From Bifidobacterium reuteri DSM 23975 (GTDB lineage: Bacteria; Actinomycetota; Actinomycetes; Actinomycetales; Bifidobacteriaceae): a stretch of DNA of 64,000 nt. Below the pieces are notes generated by a model. It saw only the letters and a list, made by a program, of their open reading frames with translations. It had not been told where the DNA came from and made no database searches. Made by a program: the position numbers and the translations under genes. The stretch lies in contig NZ_JGZK01000002.1 in the NCBI RefSeq assembly GCF_000741695.1, forward strand, positions 248,001 to 312,000, in the 5' to 3' direction. Within the stretch, counting starts at the first letter, position 1. Each line of letters opens with the position of its first letter. Below, piece after piece: positions 34,176 through 42,442 of the stretch.

Positions 34176-35265
34176 TTACGCCCACACAGCGGAAGCGCTG
34201 CTTACGCCACGAACCATCAACCTGCTGACCGCAATCCACGAAGCCAAAGGACGGCAAAGCGTACAAGCGGCGATTCATCCGGAAACACTGGAATCCATGA
34301 CGGCGATCGCCCGCATTCAAAGCACCAGCGCATCCAACCGCATCGAAGGCATCTCCACCAGTGACCAAAGGCTCAACGCACTGGTTACAGCGAAAACCAC
34401 CCCGCGCAACCGTGACGAAGAGGAAATCGCAGGATATCGGGATGTACTGTCCACCATTCACGAGAACCACGACTACATCCCGCTCACGCCGAACGTCATT
34501 CTCCAACTGCACCGCGACCTGTTCCGGCACACGCCACTTATCTTCGGCGGCCATTTCAAAGACACGAACAACCTCATCGTCGAACGTGACGCCGCAGGCA
34601 ACAGTTCCGTTCGTTTCACGCCGCCCAACGCTCTCATCACACCGGAACTGGTCGGGCAAGCGTGCGCATCCTATGCCGCCACGATTCAGGACGGACGCAC
34701 CGACCCTCTGCTCGCCATCGCTTTGTTCGTGTTCGACTTCACGTGCATCCATCCGTTCAACGACGGCAACGGCCGTATGAGTCGATTGCTTACACTGCTG
34801 CTCACGTATCGCGCAGGATACAAAATCGGTAAATACATCAGCATCGAACGTCTTATCGAAAGCAGCAAAGAGACATATTACGAAGCGTTGGCCGCCAGCA
34901 CGCAAGGCTGGACTGCGAACGCCAACGATTACGCGCCGTTCGTCAATTATCTGCTCGGCGTCATCCTGAGGGCATATAAGGAATTCGACGAGCGATTTGG
35001 CATACTCGGTTCTATTTCTTCTGATTCCTCAACACCGTCGACAATCCAATCAAAGCCGACCAAGCGGGCAAAGCCGACCAAAGAACAACGAATCGCAGCG
35101 CTGTTCGATCAGACGCTTTCGCCACTATCGAAAGCAGCGGTCCTCGAACGACTGCCGGACATCAGCGAAACCACGGTAGAGCGGGCTTTGCGAGCGCTGG
35201 TAAACTCAGGCGCGATCATCAAAATCGGCGCTGGACGCAGTACGCGCTACATCAAGCAACGGTAA
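34162..35265 (+). CDS. fic: Fic-domain AMPylase-type protein with winged-helix tail
   Basis: This 367-residue protein carries the full Fic motif HPFNDGNGRMSR from His197; such enzymes usually transfer AMP to target hydroxyls. The inhibitory motif Ser58-Asn-Arg-Ile-Glu62-Gly63 (S/TxxxEG) is N-terminal, making it a class II, self-inhibited Fic protein. The Fic_N-like segment is ~40-110 and the core ~110-270. A Ser/Thr/Pro linker leads to a winged-helix-like tail (~310-367, KAAVLERLPDISETTVERALRAL), typical of DNA-binding Fic proteins that control their own promoter. Upstream TGCATCAT sites fit that. The target is unknown. Confidence 0.9.
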   Translation: MKQFDYAHTAEALLTPRTINLLTAIHEAKGRQSVQAAIHPETLESMTAIARIQSTSASNRIEGISTSDQRLNALVTAKTTPRNRDEEEIAGYRDVLSTIHENHDYIPLTPNVILQLHRDLFRHTPLIFGGHFKDTNNLIVERDAAGNSSVRFTPPNALITPELVGQACASYAATIQDGRTDPLLAIALFVFDFTCIHPFNDGNGRMSRLLTLLLTYRAGYKIGKYISIERLIESSKETYYEALAASTQGWTANANDYAPFVNYLLGVILRAYKEFDERFGILGSISSDSSTPSTIQSKPTKRAKPTKEQRIAALFDQTLSPLSKAAVLERLPDISETTVERALRALVNSGAIIKIGAGRSTRYIKQR

Positions 35266-35274
35266 CGTCAGCAG

Positions 35275-35498
35275 CTAGTGGTCTGTCTCGTACATAATTG
35301 AGCACTGCATATTCTGTCTCTCCCCCAGTCAGCTTCGCTGACAGCCCGTCCTGCAATCAGGGACGCGCTCTGCGCGCGGTTTTGCCAGCTCGCCTGTCAG
35401 CTCGCACGTTGCCTACAAACAGCTCCGCTGTTTGCTTCACGGCAACATCCCGTCAGAGGGGGCCAACACCACTCAACCAACTACGAGACGGACCACTA
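35275..35498. repeat. Modular inverted-repeat element C (one internal module)
   Basis: The 224-bp element has left end CTAGTGGTCTGTCTCGTA and right end TACGAGACGGACCACTA, with core CTCCCCCAGTCAGCTTCGC, one 99-bp module and AGAGGGGGCCAACACCA. It fills the gap between the convergent fic and msrAB genes and ends 5 bp before the msrAB stop codon. Confidence 0.85.
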
Positions 35499-35503
35499 AA
35501 GCG

Positions 35504-36532
35504 CTACGCGCAATAGTCAGCCGGTTCGCCAGCCTCACCGTCCACCGCCGGAATCCAGGCGCCGTAGCCCTCAGCCTCCATCTGCGAGCGCGGCACGAAC
35601 CGGAGCGCGGCGGAATTCATGCAGTAGCGCAGGCCGCCGCGATCCGCAGGACCGTCCTCGAACACATGGCCCAAATGAATCTGCGTTTCGGATGTGCGCA
35701 CCTCGATACGGTCGCGCCCAGGGATGCGATGGTCCTCGTGCTCGGTGAGTAGCGAGGCCTTGAGCGGTTTCGAGAACGCCGGCCAGCCGCAGCCGGAATC
35801 GAACTTGTCGCGCGAGGAGAACAGCGGTTCCCCGCTGACGATATCCACGTAGATGCCCGGCTCGAACTCATGGTCGTATTCGTTGACGAACGGGCGTTCG
35901 GTGGCCGCGTGCTGCGTGACCGCGAACTGTTCGAGCGTCAGGTCCCAGATCCGTTCCACATACTTCTGCCGGCGCTTCACGTTCGCGATGGCGGCGATAG
36001 GCACATGGCAGTAGCCGCCGGGATTGTTGATGAGGTAGTCCTGATGGTAGTCCTCGGCTGGGTAGAAGTTGCGCAGCGGCTCGACCAGGACCGCCGGGCG
36101 CTGCGGCTGGCGGTCCACCAGCTGCTCGAGCGCCGCGATATACACGGCCTTCTGCGCGGCTCTCTGCGCTTCGCCGGAGTCGCCCTCTGCATCGCTCGCA
36201 TAGAACAATCCAGTGCGATACTGCCGTCCGCGATCCTCGCCCTGCTGATTCACGGAGAACGGGTCGATGACCTCGAGGAACAGCAGCGTCAGCGTGCGCA
36301 GGCTCACCCGAGCCGGGTCGAACGTGACCTTCACGGTCTCGGCCGCATCCGTGGCCCCGGAACAAACCTGCTCATACGTGGGGTTCTCGATATTCGACTG
36401 CGCGTAGCCGACCGTGGTGTCGATGACGCCGTCGACATTCTGGAAGTAACGTTCGAGACCCCAGAAGCAGCCGCCTGCAAAATATGCAGTCTGGGCGTTC
36501 GCATCGTTCGCATTATTCACGTTCTCATCCAT
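35504..36532 (-). CDS. msrAB: Bifunctional methionine sulfoxide reductase MsrA-MsrB
   Basis: The 342-residue fusion repairs both stereoisomers of oxidised methionine. MsrA occupies ~15-175 with the catalytic Cys22 in GGCFWGLE and [13 protein letters not shown]; MsrB occupies ~205-330 with [24 protein letters not shown] and catalytic Cys304 in [11 protein letters not shown]. The zinc-binding CxxC pairs of many MsrB proteins are absent, as in some MsrAB fusions. A short Asn/Ala/Asp-rich lead follows the start. Thioredoxin recycling is expected. It is a single gene. Confidence 0.96.
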   Translation of the reverse strand: MDENVNNANDANAQTAYFAGGCFWGLERYFQNVDGVIDTTVGYAQSNIENPTYEQVCSGATDAAETVKVTFDPARVSLRTLTLLFLEVIDPFSVNQQGEDRGRQYRTGLFYASDAEGDSGEAQRAAQKAVYIAALEQLVDRQPQRPAVLVEPLRNFYPAEDYHQDYLINNPGGYCHVPIAAIANVKRRQKYVERIWDLTLEQFAVTQHAATERPFVNEYDHEFEPGIYVDIVSGEPLFSSRDKFDSGCGWPAFSKPLKASLLTEHEDHRIPGRDRIEVRTSETQIHLGHVFEDGPADRGGLRYCMNSAALRFVPRSQMEAEGYGAWIPAVDGEAGEPADYCA

Positions 36533-36642
36533 ATGTCTTACGCTACTACCTTCCGGTGCCCTTCACTCGAATCATGCGAATCCGTTCCGTCACCACGGAC
36601 AATGGCGCGCGCGAATACCGACAACTGGCATATGCTGAACGT

Positions 36643-36951
36643 ATGACTCAAGCATCGCAAGAACCGAAACCGGCGCGCACCTCATGGCTGAAGGTCTCAG
36701 GACGCAGACAGGCATGGGCGACCATCATCGGCACTGTCATCGTGGTGGCGCTGATTACGCTTGCCCTCGGATTCCTCGTGAGTTGGGGGCTTGCCGCGAT
36801 TGCGGTGATCATCATGGTGCCGGGAGCGATTTCTTTGGCGATTCTGGCGCGTCACCCGGAATCCACCGGCGGGCGCAGCATGTTCGGCATTTCCGACCCG
36901 GCCACGCTGCTTGACCCGTTGCGCCGGCCGTCCGAGCGCCGCGGCAAATAA
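36643..36951 (+). CDS. Small two-helix membrane protein, DUF3099-like
   Basis: The 102-residue protein has two hydrophobic segments at about 27-47 and 50-68 (TIIGTVIVVALITLALGFLV and AIAVIIMVPGAISLAIL) between a short cytoplasmic lead and a tail GISDPATLLDPLRRPSERR. It probably belongs to small actinobacterial membrane proteins of unknown role. It is divergent from msrAB with an intergenic gap of 110 bp that must hold both promoters. Confidence 0.6.
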   Translation: MTQASQEPKPARTSWLKVSGRRQAWATIIGTVIVVALITLALGFLVSWGLAAIAVIIMVPGAISLAILARHPESTGGRSMFGISDPATLLDPLRRPSERRGK

Positions 36952-37108
36952 CCGTCGACCGACCGGCTGCATCAGACTTGGTCCCTGGCCCATCACTGTC
37001 TCTGTACGCCGGCGAATCCACCTTCCGCAGCCCGCAGCCCCCAGACCAGCCAGACCCGTCAGGCCTGTTTCACGGGGAACACCAAGTAGGACGCGCCGGC
37101 CGTGCGGC

Positions 37109-38056
37109 CTACTTGCGCGCGGTGACCAAGTAGTTGAGCACCGAGCCAGCAGCCACCAGCAGCGCACCCACCCAGAACGGCAACGACAGCGCCAGACCGA
37201 GCAATACCGCGCTGGCAGCGGTGGACAGCACCGGCGTGGCATACGAGGCGATGGCCAGACGTTCCATCGAACCGTGCAGGATGCCGTAACCCCAACAGGC
37301 ATAGCCGCCTGCAATCACCGCCGCACAGACCACCACGAACACCCATGATTCCAAGCTCGGCATCTGCTCCGGCCAACCCTGGCCGGATGCGAAATGAATG
37401 ATCCACAACGCCACGGCCACACACGGGAAGAACAACGACGTGCCGTCCACGCCCTGAGACCAAGCCGGCGTGAACACCGCGTACACGGACCATGCCAACG
37501 CCCCGAAGAACGCCAGCGCATACGGCAACGGATCCGCCGCAATATGCGCCACCGCCGCATTCCAGTCCAACCCGGAATTACCGCCCACGGCGAGCGCCAC
37601 ACCAGCCGTGGCCACGACCGCGCCCGGCAGCACCCTGGCTATCGCGTGACGGCGATGCGAGACACCTGCCGCGAGCAGCACCATCATCGTGGGCCACAGG
37701 TAATTGACCAGACTCACTTCCACTGCGGACGCGTCGGTCGAGGCCAGCCCAAGCGACAAGGAAATCGAAGACTCGTAGAACACGAACAGCAGACCGCCGA
37801 CGATCAGGTACTTGCGCGGGAATTGCTTCAATGGCGCCGGTCGGCGGAATATCAGCAGCAGCACTCCGCCAACGGTATAGATCAGCGCCGAACCAAGCGT
37901 GGCGCCGAAACCGTCGGAGACGATGCGGACCGTGCCGGCCATGAAACTCCACAGCACAATGGCCATGAGGCCCACCGCTGTGGCACGCGCGGACACCACA
38001 TGACCGCCGGCGAGGTTCGCCGCCGCGCTCTCTCGTTTGCTGCCGTCATTCGCCAT
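37109..38056 (-). CDS. EamA/DMT family transporter, YddG-like
   Basis: This 315-residue protein with ten hydrophobic segments shows two EamA repeats. Segments such as GLMAIVLWSFMAGTVRIVSDGFG, FVFYESSISLSLGLAST and EVSLVNYLWPTMMVLLA resemble exporters of the YddG (aromatic amino acid) type; substrate is inferred loosely. The start follows GGGGAGGTGCGGCC. It is a separate unit from hsp20, being isolated by a terminator. Confidence 0.82.
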   Translation of the reverse strand: MANDGSKRESAAANLAGGHVVSARATAVGLMAIVLWSFMAGTVRIVSDGFGATLGSALIYTVGGVLLLIFRRPAPLKQFPRKYLIVGGLLFVFYESSISLSLGLASTDASAVEVSLVNYLWPTMMVLLAAGVSHRRHAIARVLPGAVVATAGVALAVGGNSGLDWNAAVAHIAADPLPYALAFFGALAWSVYAVFTPAWSQGVDGTSLFFPCVAVALWIIHFASGQGWPEQMPSLESWVFVVVCAAVIAGGYACWGYGILHGSMERLAIASYATPVLSTAASAVLLGLALSLPFWVGALLVAAGSVLNYLVTARK

Positions 38057-38137
38057 GGCCGCACCTCCCCGTGCCTTTCCCAGTTTCCGGTTCTGTTTCC
38101 GGTTCCGGGGCCACTCTACCTGCTCCAAGATACGAAA

Positions 38138-38169
38138 ATGCCGGGCAAGGCATTCGCCTTGTCCGGCAT
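38138..38169 (-). terminator. Terminator between hsp20 and the EamA gene
   Basis: ATGCCGGGCAAGGC pairs with GCCTTGTCCGGCAT (one wobble pair) around ATTC. On the minus strand it is followed by TTTTCG, so it ends the hsp20 transcript. Confidence 0.75.
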
Positions 38170-38394
38170 GTCATTGGCTCTGTTTCCCGCCGCCCATCGG
38201 CTAGTCAGCGTAGAAAACGTAGGATGGGCAGCGCAGGAAGCAGGTCATCGTTAGTCGCTATTCCATTCCATACACCCAGTCGGATGCCTCCTCGTTCAGG
38301 AGGCCGGCCCAACGGATGTATGCCGTTGGGCATCAACTCTCGGCACTGGGCTTCGGAACGAGCTTACGACTCGGAATCGAAGCAACCTGTGGAA

Positions 38395-38919
38395 TCAGCC
38401 CTCAATAGCGATCTGGTGCTTGGTCTCGACCTGCGGCTGAGCCTGCATCTTCGGAACCTGGATGCACAGCATGCCGTTGCTGTAGCTGGCATGAATGTCG
38501 GATTCCTTCACATCGTCGCCGACGTAGAAGCTGCGAGAGCAGGTGCCCATGTAGCGTTCGCGACGCAGCCAGCGACCGGATTCGTTCGTGCCGCATGCGC
38601 ACTGCTCACTGGAATCCTTGGAAGCGGAAGCCGAGGCGTCCGCGGACTCAGGGGCCTTGTCCTCATGCTCGCTGCTGCGCGAGGCGGACACGGTCAGATA
38701 GCCGTTGTTGAGCTCGAGCTTGATATCGTCCTTCTTGAAGCCAGGCATGTCGATATCGACGTCGTAGCCCTTGGCGGTCTCACGAACATCCGTGTTCATC
38801 ATGTTCGCCGGCATGGCCGCAGCCACCTGACTGTCCATGTTGCGCCAGCCCTCGAAGAACGGGTCATCGAACATATCAGAGAACATCGTGTCATTCATCA
38901 AAGCCGGAAACATTGCCAT
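38395..38919 (-). CDS. hsp20: Small heat-shock protein, Hsp20/alpha-crystallin family
   Basis: The 174-residue ATP-independent chaperone has an alpha-crystallin domain from ~45 (DVRETAKGYDVDIDMPGFKKDDIKLE, NGYLTVSASR) to ~165. The domain is interrupted by an Ala/Ser/Asp-rich insertion with a Cys pair (EQCACGTNESG), and the short IxI-like tail is weakly defined (HQIAIEG). AAGGAG precedes the start. Neither a clear HAIR nor a CIRCE element was recognised upstream, so its heat-shock control is unknown. Confidence 0.9.
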   Translation of the reverse strand: MAMFPALMNDTMFSDMFDDPFFEGWRNMDSQVAAAMPANMMNTDVRETAKGYDVDIDMPGFKKDDIKLELNNGYLTVSASRSSEHEDKAPESADASASASKDSSEQCACGTNESGRWLRRERYMGTCSRSFYVGDDVKESDIHASYSNGMLCIQVPKMQAQPQVETKHQIAIEG

Positions 38920-39162
38920 AATCGGTACTCCTTGAATAGGAGAGAACCTGCTTGGCTTGCCGCCGCACTCCCCGCGCTGGCGGGGAGGCGACAGCTATCG
39001 TGGCCGGTTCCGGAACCTCCCGGGCTCTCAACCTTTGACCTTCACTTCATCCAATTCCCTGGGCGGGCAATCATTCCACAATTATGCTCACAGAGAAATA
39101 ACGCTGGAATCCGCGAAATTCCGCCGTTTTGCATCAGCCGGCGTATTCCTGGAGATGCACTC

Positions 39163-39275
39163 AGTGTCCCGCGTCGGAAACTCGTTGACGAACTACCCCT
39201 CAGTCCCGCTTCGCGGGCCAGCTCCCCTGACAAGGGGAGCCGACGATAATCAACGAACTTCTGACGCGACATACT
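39163..39275. repeat. Second-family inverted-repeat element without module (element G)
   Basis: The 113-bp element has ~26-bp imperfect ends, AGTGTCCCGCGTCGGAAA and inverse AGTATGTCGCGTCAGAAG, flanking CTACCCCTCAGTCCCGC, TTCGCGGGCCAGCTCCCC and AAGGGGAGCC. It lies in the 38920-39290 gap, 15 bp from the telA stop. Confidence 0.8.
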
Positions 39276-39290
39276 GGGAACGCGCCAGGC

Positions 39291-40472
39291 TCACATCTGC
39301 TGGGCGTTTTCGATCAGGGCGTTCTTGAGGTCGGCCTCAATCTGGCGCATCTTGACCTGCGCGGCCTCGCGGTTGGCCTTGCCTTCCTTCTGAATCTGCA
39401 CGGTCTCCTTCAGGGTGGCGATGAGCTCGGAGTTGATCTTCTCCAACGTGTCGATCTCCACCACGGAGCGCTGGTTGGCCTTCTCGGCGTCCACCGCGCC
39501 CTTGTGCAGGGCGGCCGCGTTCTTCTGCAGCAGCTTGTTGGTCACGTCGTCCGCCTTGTTCTGCAGGTCCAACGCCTTGCGCTGGTTGGACAGACCCAGC
39601 GCGATCACCATCTGGCTCTTCCACACCGGGATGGTGGTGGAGATGGTGGTGTCGATCTTGTCCACGATGGTCTGGTCGGCGTTCTGGATGATCTTGATCT
39701 GCGGCGCGGTCTGCAGCGTCACCACGGAGATGCGGTCCAGATCGTCGAGTCGCTTCTCGAAACGGTCCAGCTTGGCCTTGAAGTCCTTGAGCAGCTGCGC
39801 CTGCATCGGGTCGCCGCTCTTCTGCGCTTCGGCCTCCAGCGCCGGCAGCTGAGTCGCGCGGAAGTCGGCGAGCGCCTTCTTGCCGGCCAGCACGGTGATC
39901 TTGAGTTCGCGGTACTGCTGGGCGTTCTGCGCGTACATCGTGTCGTACATGGAGATGTCCGCGACCAGTCGCGCCTGCGCGCGCTCGAGCTTGGTGATGA
40001 TCTCGTCGATCTGCGAATCGACCTTCTGGTAGCGGCGGCGCAGCTTGTCGATGGAGACGGCCACCTGTCCGATGATCGGAATCTTGCGGAATCCGCCAAG
40101 TTCGGCCTCATCGATGGTCACGAGCATGGTGTTGAGCAGCTCGCCGGCCTCGCCGGTGTCCTTGGAGCGGGTTTCGGAGAGGATCTCGTCGGCGAAGGTG
40201 GAGGTGGCGCGCTGGGCGTCCTTGCCGTACGACGATTCGATGCCGTCGCGCGTGAAGTCGATCTGCGCGGCGAGCTGGTTGACCGACTGCTGGTCGTCGG
40301 CCGGCAGCTTGGCGATCTGCTGGTCCGGGGTCAGCGAGGCGACCGCCTCGGCTTCGGCGGCCGTGGGTACCAGAGCGCCATTCGCAGCGCCGGCGCCGGT
40401 GCCGAGCGACGGGTTGGTGACTGCCGCGGTGCCGCCTTTGGCAAGGTCCGCAAGGGTGATTGTGTTGGCCAT
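39291..40472 (-). CDS. telA: TelA-family (toxic anion resistance) protein
   Basis: The 393-residue, mostly alpha-helical protein belongs to the TelA/KlaA family, linked to tellurite and envelope-stress tolerance by an unknown mechanism. After an Ala/Gly-rich N-terminus of ~50 residues come long helical stretches with family segments FADEILSETRSKDTGEAGELLNTML, FRKIPIIGQV and KSQMVIALGLSNQRKALDLQNKADDVTNKLLQKNAA. There is no signal peptide. AAAGGAATCATC precedes the start. It is the last of four co-directional genes, 69 bp after the binding-protein gene. Confidence 0.9.
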   Translation of the reverse strand: MANTITLADLAKGGTAAVTNPSLGTGAGAANGALVPTAAEAEAVASLTPDQQIAKLPADDQQSVNQLAAQIDFTRDGIESSYGKDAQRATSTFADEILSETRSKDTGEAGELLNTMLVTIDEAELGGFRKIPIIGQVAVSIDKLRRRYQKVDSQIDEIITKLERAQARLVADISMYDTMYAQNAQQYRELKITVLAGKKALADFRATQLPALEAEAQKSGDPMQAQLLKDFKAKLDRFEKRLDDLDRISVVTLQTAPQIKIIQNADQTIVDKIDTTISTTIPVWKSQMVIALGLSNQRKALDLQNKADDVTNKLLQKNAAALHKGAVDAEKANQRSVVEIDTLEKINSELIATLKETVQIQKEGKANREAAQVKMRQIEADLKNALIENAQQM

Positions 40473-40541
40473 GATGATTCCTTTCGTAACAGGTGTGACA
40501 GATGTGAGAGGTTATGGACGATGGTGTACCGCGATGATTGT

Positions 40542-41648
40542 CTACTGCTGCGGCTGCACGCCTTGGAGCGCGGTGATGAGCTGCTGCATGGCGTCGTTGT
40601 TGGGCAATTCGGAGACGGCCGGGATCTGGTCGAGCGTGCCGGGCACGCCGAACCGCTTGATCGGATCGGTGCCGGCGAAGTTGGCCGCGCGGAAGCCGTG
40701 ACGCTCCCATGCCAGTTTCTGCACCTTCTGGCTCTTAAGCAGATCCAGAAGCTTCACTCCCTTGTCATCCAGCGCCATCAGCGTATGCGTGCTCCACACG
40801 GTCGGCGTCGGGTAGACGATCACCACGTCGTCCTTGATCTGCTTGAACGCGTCCGGCTGGTTCACCGCGAGGTCCAGCAGCTGCGATTCATAGCCGACCA
40901 TCATCGGCTTCGAGCCGACGCCCAGTGTCAGGAACTGGTTGAACGAATCCTCGGAGGAGGTCTCCATCCAGCCCGACTTGGCGAAAATAGCCTTGATAGT
41001 CTCGCCGTCGCGCGCCACTGATTCGGTGGTGGCCGGCTGGCCGCCGTTCAAGACGGTGGCGATCAGCGCCGCGTATTCGTTGCCTGAGTTCGACTGCACC
41101 GGGTCGGTGGAGTCGATACGGAACTGTCCGTAGCCGGCCGCATAGCCGACGTCCGCCCAGGTCTTGCTGTTGACCATCGCGTCCACGGCCTTGGCCATGT
41201 CCATGTGGTAGGCGCCGGAATCGTCTTTGGTGATCAGCCCACCGGAGACCAGCCCCTCGGCGACCGCCTTATGCGTATACAGTACGATTGGCGAGTTGAA
41301 GACGATGTCGCTCTGGGTGGCCTTCACACCTTTGGCCTTGCCATATTCCACGGCGGCGCGCGACGAGGGGAACAGGTAATCCATGCCATTGGCATCCGCG
41401 TCCATCATGGCCAGAGATCCGGCCTTGCGATAGTCGACGTTGAGCCCCTGCTCCGCTGCGAGTTCCTTGAATTTGGCGTCATCGAACAGGCCAATCTTCT
41501 CGCCGCCGAGGTAGCCGGTGACGCTGACTTTCTCGACCGGGGCCGCCGGTTTGGGCTGCGCCTGGCGCCATACGAAGGCACCTCCCACGATCGCCACTAC
41601 CGCGAGCAGGGCGATTAGGCCGATGATTTTCGATTTTGATAGGTTCAT
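40542..41648 (-). CDS. Membrane-anchored periplasmic-binding-like (PBP2) protein
   Basis: This 368-residue protein has an N-terminal membrane anchor (GLIALLAVVAIVGGAFVW, residues ~10-27) without a lipobox. Its extracellular domain resembles molybdate/sulfate-type binding proteins: QSNSGNEYAALIATVLNGG, MMVGYESQLLDL and VVIVYPTPTVW parallel segments in the N-terminal half of the vWA lipoprotein two genes upstream. No ABC permease or ATPase is nearby. Its ATGA overlap with the preceding gene shows translational coupling. The ligand is unknown. Confidence 0.75.
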   Translation of the reverse strand: MNLSKSKIIGLIALLAVVAIVGGAFVWRQAQPKPAAPVEKVSVTGYLGGEKIGLFDDAKFKELAAEQGLNVDYRKAGSLAMMDADANGMDYLFPSSRAAVEYGKAKGVKATQSDIVFNSPIVLYTHKAVAEGLVSGGLITKDDSGAYHMDMAKAVDAMVNSKTWADVGYAAGYGQFRIDSTDPVQSNSGNEYAALIATVLNGGQPATTESVARDGETIKAIFAKSGWMETSSEDSFNQFLTLGVGSKPMMVGYESQLLDLAVNQPDAFKQIKDDVVIVYPTPTVWSTHTLMALDDKGVKLLDLLKSQKVQKLAWERHGFRAANFAGTDPIKRFGVPGTLDQIPAVSELPNNDAMQQLITALQGVQPQQ

Positions 41649-42442
41649 TGCTGCTTGTGCTGCCCTTCTTGATTCCGCTGATCAGCTGCCATCGGCCGAA
41701 CCGCGACCGGTTGCGCCTGCTGCTTGCCGACGAGCCCCTGCGGCAATCCTGTAACCCCATGGATTCCCGCAGCGTTCGCGCCGGAAGTCAACGCCGGCGC
41801 TGACGTGGCTTCAGACGCCGCCGCAGCCGCTGTCTCAGTGTCGTATCCGTCCATGCGGGCCAGACGCTGGATGGCGTCGGAATCAGCCGCAATACCCAAC
41901 GTCTTGCTGCTGACCGCACGACTGAGCTCGCCCGCTGCCGTGCGTTCGAGCACCTGCAGCGCCTCGATGGTTTCCGTGCGCGCCTTGGCGATCTGATCGT
42001 GTGCGCCGGAGCTTTCCACATCGATGTAGGAACGCAGCAATTGCTCGGTCTGCTCGCCGTACACGGTGATGTAATGGCGCAGTGTCTGGTAGGCGGAGGT
42101 GTCGCGGGTTACGTAGTTCACCAGATCGCGCGTGGCCACGATGAAATCGTTGGCCTCGGCGCGTACATATGGATCGCGCACCTGAGCGGTCAGTGCGGAG
42201 ATCGACTTCAGCCGGGCATTGGCGGCGTCAATGGTATCGGCCGCCTTCTGGCCGTTGGGTAATGCGGAGGCCAGCATCTTGCCGATGCGACGCTCGGGCT
42301 CGGTCAGCGTGGACGCGGCCACATAGCCGAGTCCGGCCAACACCACAGCCACGCCGACACCGACCACACCACCGCCGGCTACCCAGAAGCCAAGCCCCGC
42401 GAACGCAAGTCCTACGATGAATCCGCAAATCACCTGAAGCAT
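41645..42442 (-). CDS. XpaC-like membrane protein
   Basis: The 265-residue protein begins with two hydrophobic segments (ICGFIVGLAFAGLGFWVAGGG, GVGVAVVLAGLGYVAAS) followed by a helical cytoplasmic domain like XpaC (5-bromo-4-chloroindolyl phosphate hydrolysis family), for example RRIGKMLASALPNGQKAADTI and LRHYITVYGEQTEQLLRSYI. XpaC and TelA genes are known neighbours in Gram-positive bacteria. Both ends overlap the adjacent genes by ATGA, so it is tightly coupled. The C-terminus is Ala/Gln-rich and unordered. Confidence 0.75.
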   Translation of the reverse strand: MLQVICGFIVGLAFAGLGFWVAGGGVVGVGVAVVLAGLGYVAASTLTEPERRIGKMLASALPNGQKAADTIDAANARLKSISALTAQVRDPYVRAEANDFIVATRDLVNYVTRDTSAYQTLRHYITVYGEQTEQLLRSYIDVESSGAHDQIAKARTETIEALQVLERTAAGELSRAVSSKTLGIAADSDAIQRLARMDGYDTETAAAAASEATSAPALTSGANAAGIHGVTGLPQGLVGKQQAQPVAVRPMAADQRNQEGQHKQQ

